A stretch of 64,000 bases of DNA from Belnapia rosea (GTDB lineage Bacteria; Pseudomonadota; Alphaproteobacteria; Acetobacterales; Acetobacteraceae), in assembly GCF_900101615.1 (NCBI RefSeq), contig NZ_FMZX01000001.1, positions 372,001 through 436,000 on the forward strand. Reading direction: 5' to 3'. Shown here piece by piece: positions 58,368 to 64,000 of this stretch. Position numbers and translations under genes: made by a program. The notes under the pieces are model-generated. The model did no database searches, was not told the DNA's origin, and saw only the letters and a program-made list of their open reading frames with translations. Numbering within the stretch: position 1 is the first letter of the stretch; each line of letters opens with the position of its first letter.

Positions 58368-58914
58368 CGGCGGGCTCGCTTGGGGCGGGGAAGGGGGGCT
58401 CGCCGCGCCGCAGGCTGGCCAGCGGCTGGGTGGCCAGAGCCTCGGCGCTGCGGAAGGCATGGCGGGCGAGGCGCAGGGCGGGGTCGCGTGCGGCGGCCTC
58501 GCTGCGCCAGACATTGCGCTCGATGGCGGCGGCCAGCGCCGCCTCGTCACCGGAATCGAGGGCCGCCTCATAGGCGAGGCAGCGGCCGTGGAAGGCCTCC
58601 CACATCCGCTTCACCCGCTTGCCGATGCTCATGTCGCCGGCGCCCATCTCGCGCAGGTTGATGTCCATATCCGCGAACATGGCATCGAAGACGGCCTGGG
58701 CGAGGGCGGCGCCCAGCGGGTCCGGATCGGTGCGGAGGCGGCGGATCAGCAGGGCGACATGCAGGCCGACCAGGTCGAACCGCCCGTCCAGCGTGTCCGG
58801 CACGCCGAGGGGGCCAAAGAACCATGGGTCGCGCGCCGCGGTGACGGCGGCGCCGTAGAGCTCGAAGCCGGTCCGCTCATGCGGCTTGCGGCGGAACAGG
58901 GCGAGCAGGCCCAT
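58357..58914 (-). CDS. Ubiquinol-cytochrome c chaperone (CBP3-like)
   Basis: Members of this family assist assembly of the cytochrome bc1 complex; the mitochondrial homologue is Cbp3/UQCC1. The 185-aa protein has the typical segments ELYGAAVTAARDPWFF (about 19-34), DGRFDLVGLHVALLIRRL, AVFDAMFADMDINLREMGAGDMSIGKRVKRM (about 88-118) and AAAIERNVWR. The start at 58914 precedes GLLALFRRK. It is first in the run to the plsX-fabH-ihfA cluster and is divergent from bamE. Confidence 0.88.
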   Translation of the reverse strand: MGLLALFRRKPHERTGFELYGAAVTAARDPWFFGPLGVPDTLDGRFDLVGLHVALLIRRLRTDPDPLGAALAQAVFDAMFADMDINLREMGAGDMSIGKRVKRMWEAFHGRCLAYEAALDSGDEAALAAAIERNVWRSEAAARDPALRLARHAFRSAEALATQPLASLRRGEPPFPAPSEPADAA

Positions 58915-59051
58915 GGGTGGTGTTGTCCTTCCCGGTCCGGCCACGGCGTGGTTGACCCTGCCGTGGCGTGGTGGCATTCGCGCCGGGGCTGGCACCCCGC
59001 CGCTGCCCGCGACACCTTGCCGCCGGCACGATTTCACGATGGGACGCAGAG

Positions 59052-59588
59052 ATGGATCGCCCTTGCCATCCGGTCAACGACTCCGCCACGCGGCGGCTGC
59101 GTGCCGCGGCCCTGGCCTGTGGCGTGCTGCTGCTGCCGCTGGCCCTGCCAGGCTGCAGCATCTTCGACGCGCCGACCGTCCAGCGCGGCAACCGGGTGAC
59201 CGAGGATCAGCTGAAGGAGATCACGCCCGGGGTGCAGACCCGGCAGGACGTGCAGGCGCTGCTCGGCTCGCCGACCAACAGCAGCACCTTCGGCGACCCG
59301 GTCTGGTACTATATCAGCAGCCGCACCCGGCAGCGGCCGGGGCGGGAGCTGCTGGTGACCGACCAGCAGACCGTCGTGGTGTCCTTCGATTCCGGCGGCG
59401 TGGTCCGTGAGGTGAAGGTGCTGGGGCCGGAGGAGGGCAAGCCCGTCGCCATGGTCGCGCGCGAGACGCCGACGCCGGGCAATGACCGGACGCTGCTGCA
59501 GGCGCTGTTCGGCAATGTCGGCCGGATCGGGCCGGGTGCCTCGCTGCCGACCAGCCCCGGCGCGCCGGGCGCGGGGACGGGCCGGTAG
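59052..59588 (+). CDS. bamE: Outer membrane protein assembly factor BamE
   Basis: BamE (SmpA/OmlA) is a lipoprotein of the BAM complex that inserts outer-membrane proteins. The 178-aa protein has a lipoprotein signal with an LPGC lipobox at about residues 34-37. The SmpA/OmlA domain follows (GNRVTEDQLKEITPGVQTRQDVQALLGSP, then WYYISSRTRQRP). The ATG at 59052 is chosen from position before the signal; the frame stays open further upstream. The C-terminal tail is Pro/Gly-rich and not conserved. Confidence 0.9.
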   Translation: MDRPCHPVNDSATRRLRAAALACGVLLLPLALPGCSIFDAPTVQRGNRVTEDQLKEITPGVQTRQDVQALLGSPTNSSTFGDPVWYYISSRTRQRPGRELLVTDQQTVVVSFDSGGVVREVKVLGPEEGKPVAMVARETPTPGNDRTLLQALFGNVGRIGPGASLPTSPGAPGAGTGR

Positions 59589-59796
59589 CCCTGGACGACA
59601 GGCGCCGAGGCTGCTGCGGCCCCTGCGACGACGCCTGACCATGCGTGAACGCCCCTCTCGGACCGCGGCCGGGCGTGCAGGGCGCGGGGCCGGAGCATCC
59701 GGGGCCTGGGCCCGCACTGCGGCGCGTCCCGGCCGGGTGGGGGCGTAGCCCGGGCATCGCCGGCATGGACCTCGCCGTGTTTCCCCCCCCAGGCGG

Positions 59797-61291
59797 GATC
59801 CGCACGCGACCATCCGCGTCGCCGTCGTCCATAACGGTATTATCGAGAATCACGCCGAGCTGGAAAGCCAGGGCGCGCTGTTCGAGACCGAGACGGATAC
59901 CGAGACCTTCGTCTGCCTGCTGGACCGATACCTGGCCGATGGCCTGGCGCCCGAGCCGGCCTTCGCCACGGCGCTCCGGCGCGTGCAGGGTGCCTTCGCG
60001 CTCGTCGCGGCCTTCGCTGGGCATCCCAGGCTGCTGCTCGGCGCCCGGCAGGGTGCGCCCCTCGCAGTGGGCTACGGCGATGGGGAGATGCTCCTCGGCT
60101 CCGACGCGCATGCGCTCGCCCCGCTGACACGGCGCATCGCCTATCTCGAGGAGGGCGACTGGGCCGTCGTGGCCGTCGAGGGCGCGCGTTTCCTCGCCGC
60201 GGATGGCGGGCCGGTGGAGCGTCCCGTGGTCCAGACGGCGATCTCCGGCGCCGTGCTCGGCAAGGGATGAGCACCCTGCCGTCCTCGGCGATACGCTCCG
60301 GCAGTACCTCGATCCACGAACGCTGGAGGTGCGCCTGCCGCGGCTGCCCTTCGATCCCGCCAGCCTCTCGCGGCTGACGCTCATCGCCTGCGGCAGCGCC
60401 TTCCTGGCGGCGCATGTCGGCCGCTACTCGATCGAGGGGCTGGCACGCCTTCCTTGCGACGCCGATGTCGCCTCCGAACTGCGCTACCGCGATCCGCCGC
60501 TGGCCGATGGCGGCGCCGCGATCCTCGTATCCCAGTCCGGCGAGACGGCGGATACGATGGCGGCGCTCAGGCTGCTGCAGGTGGGCGGGCAGACGGTGCT
60601 GTCCATCGTCAACGTGCCGGAAAGCACGATGGCCAGGGCAAGCGATGCCGCACTGCTGACCGTAGCCGGGCCTGAGGTGGGCGTCGCATCCACCAAGGCC
60701 TTCACCGCGCAACTCGCGGTGCTGGCCTGCCTCGCCATCGACTTCGCGCGGCGGCGGCGGCAGATGACGACCCTGGAAGAGGGACGGCTGACCCAGGCGC
60801 TGCTCGCGGTGCCAAGCCATGCGGCGGCGATCCTCGGGCAGGATGCGCGCATCCGCGAACTGGCCACCGAAGTCGCCAAGGCACGGGATGTGCTGTTCCT
60901 GGGCCGCGGGCCGCTTTTCCCGATCACGCTCGAGGGTGCGCTGAAGCTGAAGGAGCTCAGCTCCATCCATGCCGAAGGCTACGCCGCGGGCGAGATGAAG
61001 CATGGCCCCACCGCGCTGTGTCCCTCCGGCCCGCTCTTCGAGAAGACCGCGTCCAACCTGCAGGAAGCCGCGGCGCGTGGCGGGCGGGTGATGGCCTTCA
61101 CGGATGCGGCCGGCGCGACGGCCCTGTCGCGCTTCGCGGAGCAGGTGGTGACCTTGCCCGACATCGACTCCTTCGCCGCGCCGATCCTGCACGCCATCCC
61201 GGTGCAACTGCCGGCCTATCATGTCGCGGTGCTGAAGGGCACCGATGTCGACCAGCCCAGGAACCTGGCGAAGAGCGTCACGGTGGAATAG
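59797..61291 (+). pseudogene. glmS: Broken copy of glucosamine-6-phosphate synthase (glmS)
   Basis: GlmS makes glucosamine-6-phosphate for peptidoglycan and lipid A. Here the amidotransferase domain begins only at DPHATIRVAVVHNGIIEN; the N-terminal ~80 residues with the catalytic Cys1 are gone. It ends at AVLGKG followed by TGA at 60268. The frame then shifts: DEHPAVLGDTLRQY resumes in another frame, with about ten residues of the FRHFM-type linker lost. The two SIS domains follow (VSQSGETADT, LEGALKLKELSSIHAEGYAAGEMKHGP) to the proper C-terminus PRNLAKSVTVE, but about 12 residues are missing after HGPTAL. It is not functional. Confidence 0.9.
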
Positions 61292-61314
61292 CGGCAGGCG
61301 CGGCTGCGCCGCTC

Positions 61315-62046
61315 ATGTCAGCCGCAAGAAGTTCTTCCGGTTACAAACTCACGCCCGCGAATGTCGAACAGCTCCAGGTCGCCTGGCACTATCATTCCGG
61401 TGACATGCGCGGCCGTCCAGGGGACCCCGTGGAGACGACCTTCGAGGTCATGCCGCTCAAGATCGCCAACCGGCTCTTCCTCTGCACGCCGCACCAGGAC
61501 GTGGTGGCGCTGGACGCGACCACCGGCGCAGAGCTGTGGCGCCACGACACCCGCCTGCTCGACGGGCTCGCGCTGCAGCACCTGACTGGCCGGGGCCTCG
61601 CCTACGCCGCCGACCTGCCGCCAGGTACCGCACCGGCACCCGACCCTGCGCGGCTGCAGGCGGCCCGGACCACGGTCCCGAACCTGCCCGTGGCGGCCGA
61701 GACAGCCAGGACCACGGACTGCGCCGCACGCCTTTTCCTGCCCACCGCCGATGGTCGCCTGGTGGCGCTCGATCCGGAGAGCGGCGCGGTCTGCCGGGAT
61801 TTCGGCGGCGGCACGGGGCAGGTGAATCTCTGGGCGAACATGCCGAATGTCCGGCCGGGCGCCTACTACTCCACCTCGCCACCCGTGGTGGCGGGCGGCC
61901 TCGTGACACGGCAATCCCATCACTGCACCACGCCGCCGAACCGGCAGGCGGCAGTAGACCGCTTCGTCGCACAGGCCCGCGACAACACCCAATATGCCAA
62001 GGACGACCCGGCGAAAGCCCTGTTCTGCTTCCCCGACTCCAGCTAG
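61315..62046 (+). pseudogene. Fragment of a PQQ-dependent membrane dehydrogenase
   Basis: This 243-aa open frame matches one part of the membrane-bound PQQ glucose/quinate dehydrogenase group: LTPANVEQLQVAWHYHSGD, VETTFEVMPLKIANRLFLCTPHQDVVALDATTG, ARLFLPTADGRLVALDPESGAVCRDFG, then NVRPGAYYSTSPPVVAGGL. Both the five-helix membrane anchor and the remaining propeller blades with the catalytic Asp are absent. After VVAGGL the sequence no longer matches (TRQSHHCTTPPNRQ... to FPDSS), so the C-terminus looks like a fusion or frameshift product. It is almost certainly inactive. Confidence 0.8.
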
Positions 62047-62086
62047 GCCTTCTCGGGCCGGGCCCGCTGAGCACAGGAGAACAACC

Positions 62087-62323
62087 ATGCGACCCATCGG
62101 CCTGCCCGCTCTCACCTTCGGCGCGCAGCCGCTCGGCAGCGCCTGCCAAGTACCGCCCATGCAGGATCCGAAGACCGGCATCGCCGCGGATGCCGGCCTC
62201 GGTGCCGCGGCTGGCGCCCGGCTCGGCTCGCTGTCCGGCAAACTCGGCTGGGGCGCGCTGACAGGCACGGCCGCCGGTATCGCTGGTGGCTGCATCTACG
62301 AACGCGACCAGCGGAACGGCTGA
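62087..62323 (+). CDS. Small glycine-zipper lipoprotein-like protein
   Basis: This 78-aa frame has an AGGAGA site 6 nt before its ATG. The N-terminus resembles a lipoprotein signal (FGAQPLGSAC, Cys at about 20). The rest has glycine-spaced helices (AADAGLGAAAGARLGSLSG, ALTGTAAGIAGGCIYERDQRNG), as in outer-membrane glycine-zipper lipoproteins. It is shorter than known family members. It is surrounded by decayed genes, so it may itself be a remnant. Confidence 0.5.
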   Translation: MRPIGLPALTFGAQPLGSACQVPPMQDPKTGIAADAGLGAAAGARLGSLSGKLGWGALTGTAAGIAGGCIYERDQRNG

Positions 62324-62339
62324 GCGGCGCCTGGCACGC

Positions 62340-63833
62340 ATGCCGGACCACGTCGGGCCTCCCGGGCTGCTCGCCCCGCTGCGCCGGCTCAACCGACGCA
62401 CGGCGCCGCCGCTGCTCGTCTACCTGGCGGCCGGGGCAAGCGGCTTCGCCGCGATCGCCGAGACCTTCTGGGTGCGCGAGCGCCTCGGGCTCTCGGCACC
62501 GGCGCTGCTCGCGCTCGCCGCGTGGCTGACCGTGCCCTGGACGCTGAAGATGGTGGTCGGGCACCTGGTCGACACCGTGCCGATCTTCGGCTCTCGGCGG
62601 CGCAGCTACATCCTGATCGGCGCCCTGCTGCAGGTGGCGGCCTCTCTCGCGCTGGCCGCCGCCGCCGCCGGCCGCACCGGCTCCGCCTCGGCGGAAGCGG
62701 TCTATGTCGCCGCCTCCCTCCTCGTCGTCATCGGCCTTGTCGTGCAGGATTGCGTCGCCGATGCGCTGACGACGGAGGTGGTGGACCGCACGGACCCGGA
62801 GGGCATGCCGCGCGACCCAGCCGTCGTGCAGGCCGAGCTTGGCGACGTGCAGGTGCTCGGCCGCGTCGCGGTGATGGGCGGGGCCTTCGCGGTGGCCGGA
62901 ATCGGAGGCTGGGCGGCACAGGCGCTGCCGGCGGCCATCGTCTTCCTGATCGGCGCGGCGGTGCCGCTGCTCTCCGTCATCGGCGCCGTGCTGCTGCAAG
63001 AAACCGCCGAGGATGCGCCGCTCCGGCCCGACCGGCGCATCCTCGGCGGAGGGACCGTTTTCGCCGCGGCGCTGCTCGCGCTCGGCTTGTTCGACCCGCC
63101 CTATGCGCCGGAGATCGGTCTCCTGCTCTCGCTCGGTGTCATCGCCTGGCTGCTGCGGACCACCATGGCCGGCATCCCGCCCGCGACGCGGCGCGCCATG
63201 GCGGCGGCCGCGGCGGTGATCTTCGCGTTCCGCGCCGCGCCGCCGGCCGGGCCCGGCCTGCAATGGTGGCAGATGGACGTGCTCGGCTACGACCAGGGCT
63301 TCTTCGGCGTGCTGGCGCAGATCGGCACCGGTCTCGCCATCGCCGGCTCGCTGCTGCTCGGCGGGCGCATCGTGCGGCTGCCGCTCGGCATGGTGCTCGG
63401 CTGGCTCGCGGCGCTCGGCGCCCTGCTGGCACTGCCGACCATCGGCATGCTCTTCGGCCTGCACCACTGGACCGAGGCGCATCTCGGCATCGGCGCGCGT
63501 ACCATCGGCTTGGTGGACACCGCGCTCTCGGCGCCGCTCGCGCAGCTCGGCATGATCCCGGTGCTGACGCTGATCGCGGTGCATGCGCCGCCGGGGCGGC
63601 AGGCCACCTGGTTCGCGCTGGTCGCCTCGCTGATGAACCTGGCCCTGCAGGCGGGCAACATCTTCTCGCGCGGGCTGAACGCCGCCTTCCCGGTGGCGCG
63701 CGGGGACTATGGCGCGCTGCCCGCCTTGGTCATCGCCGCGACCGTGGCCGGCCTCGCGCTTGCCCTCGGCGCCATCCTCCTGCTCGGGCCCTGGCTGCGG
63801 TCCCCGGCAGGGCCGGCGCCGCAATCCCAGTAA
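62340..63833 (+). CDS. BT1/folate-biopterin-type MFS transporter
   Basis: This 497-aa integral membrane protein has about 12 hydrophobic helices. Features of the BT1/FBT family are KMVVGHLVDTVPIFGSRRRSYILIGA (about 70-95), VQDCVADALTTEVVD (about 138) and the GPGLQWWQMDVLGYDQGFFGVLAQIG segment (about 302-328). Family members carry folates, pterins or related solutes; the substrate here is unknown. The start is placed at 62340, directly before the first charged segment. It is in the normal position for an intact gene, though its neighbours upstream are decayed. Confidence 0.82.
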   Translation: MPDHVGPPGLLAPLRRLNRRTAPPLLVYLAAGASGFAAIAETFWVRERLGLSAPALLALAAWLTVPWTLKMVVGHLVDTVPIFGSRRRSYILIGALLQVAASLALAAAAAGRTGSASAEAVYVAASLLVVIGLVVQDCVADALTTEVVDRTDPEGMPRDPAVVQAELGDVQVLGRVAVMGGAFAVAGIGGWAAQALPAAIVFLIGAAVPLLSVIGAVLLQETAEDAPLRPDRRILGGGTVFAAALLALGLFDPPYAPEIGLLLSLGVIAWLLRTTMAGIPPATRRAMAAAAAVIFAFRAAPPAGPGLQWWQMDVLGYDQGFFGVLAQIGTGLAIAGSLLLGGRIVRLPLGMVLGWLAALGALLALPTIGMLFGLHHWTEAHLGIGARTIGLVDTALSAPLAQLGMIPVLTLIAVHAPPGRQATWFALVASLMNLALQAGNIFSRGLNAAFPVARGDYGALPALVIAATVAGLALALGAILLLGPWLRSPAGPAPQSQ

Positions 63834-63844
63834 AGAGGGACGGC

Positions 63845-64000
63845 ATGATGCTGCGCAGGATCGCACTTGTCGTGGCTCGGGGCGCTCGCCTGGCGCCTGG
63901 AGCGGGGGGCGATCGAGGCGCCCTTCCTCGCCGCGCGGATCGAGGCCGCCCTGGAGGGCGGTGCCCTACACGTCGAGGTGGGCCGCACGCGCATCGCCTG
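63845..64000 (+). CDS. Start of an AsmA-like/DUF3971 protein, cut by the window, possible frameshift
   Basis: The last 155 bp encode a family-like segment, LGALAWRLERGAIEAPFLAARIEAALEGGALHVEVGRTRIA, that resembles the start of the AsmA-like DUF3971 proteins (envelope lipid transport). That frame has no ATG; the only start in it is a TTG at 63867. The ATGs at 63845 and 63848 with a hydrophobic LRRIALVVA stretch are in another frame. Either the start is TTG or a frameshift has split the signal segment from the domain. The rest lies outside the window. Confidence 0.4.
   Translation, partial: MMLRRIALVVARGARLAPGAGGDRGALPRRADRGRPGGRCPTRRGGPHAHRL

Overview
The window is GC-rich, densely coded bacterial chromosome, about 60 genes in 64 kb. 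Gene order points to an alphaproteobacterium: secG-pyrG-eno-ftsB-pdhABC-lpd-lipA-coq10 and YceD-rpmF-plsX-fabH-ihfA-MerR are typical of the class, and E1 beta carries its own lipoyl domain. The high GC and a PQQ-dehydrogenase relic suggest Rhodospirillales/Acetobacteraceae (Roseomonas-like). That placement is inference; no rRNA is present.

1-11.7 kb is a tight plus-strand alpha-glucan/trehalose operon, glgB(5' cut)-glgX-treZ-malQ-treY-otsA, with gaps of 1 nt or short overlaps. It can build, debranch and remodel glycogen and make trehalose by TreY/TreZ and by OtsA; no otsB is visible. It ends at a degraded IS5-family element (11.7-12.3 kb). 12.4-23.3 kb is accessory: a phosphoesterase, a DNA glycosylase, a gamma-glutamylcyclotransferase, an M20 peptidase, an SDR, an operon of an AroE-like enzyme, two paralogous amidohydrolases and a Rieske protein, a small RTX protein and UvsE.

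23-37 kb is core metabolism: secG, pyrG, a lipoprotein with a tiny membrane protein, eno, ftsB and the pyruvate dehydrogenase operon with lipA and coq10. 37-59.6 kb is mostly housekeeping in short operons: threonine aldolase/YraN; lytic transglycosylase/hydrolase/pgpA/cinA; dapA/smpB; rpoZ/rsh/acpS; folK; NYN protein/family-5 UDG; NAD(P)HX repair; malonyl-CoA decarboxylase; tRNA-Pro(GGG); the plsX-fabH-ihfA cluster; a cytochrome bc1 chaperone; bamE.

59.6-62.3 kb is decaying: a broken glmS copy and a fragment of a PQQ dehydrogenase. It is followed by an intact BT1-type transporter and the cut start of an AsmA-like gene. Two near-identical 106-bp double-hairpin repeats (13738-13843 and 44404-44509) lie in opposite orientation about 30 kb apart; the second supplies the smpB stop codon. 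I found no CRISPR array, rRNA, prophage or complete mobile element. The most novel-looking items are the AroE-like/amidohydrolase/Rieske cassette and the double-hairpin repeat. Neither can be called a new system from sequence alone.
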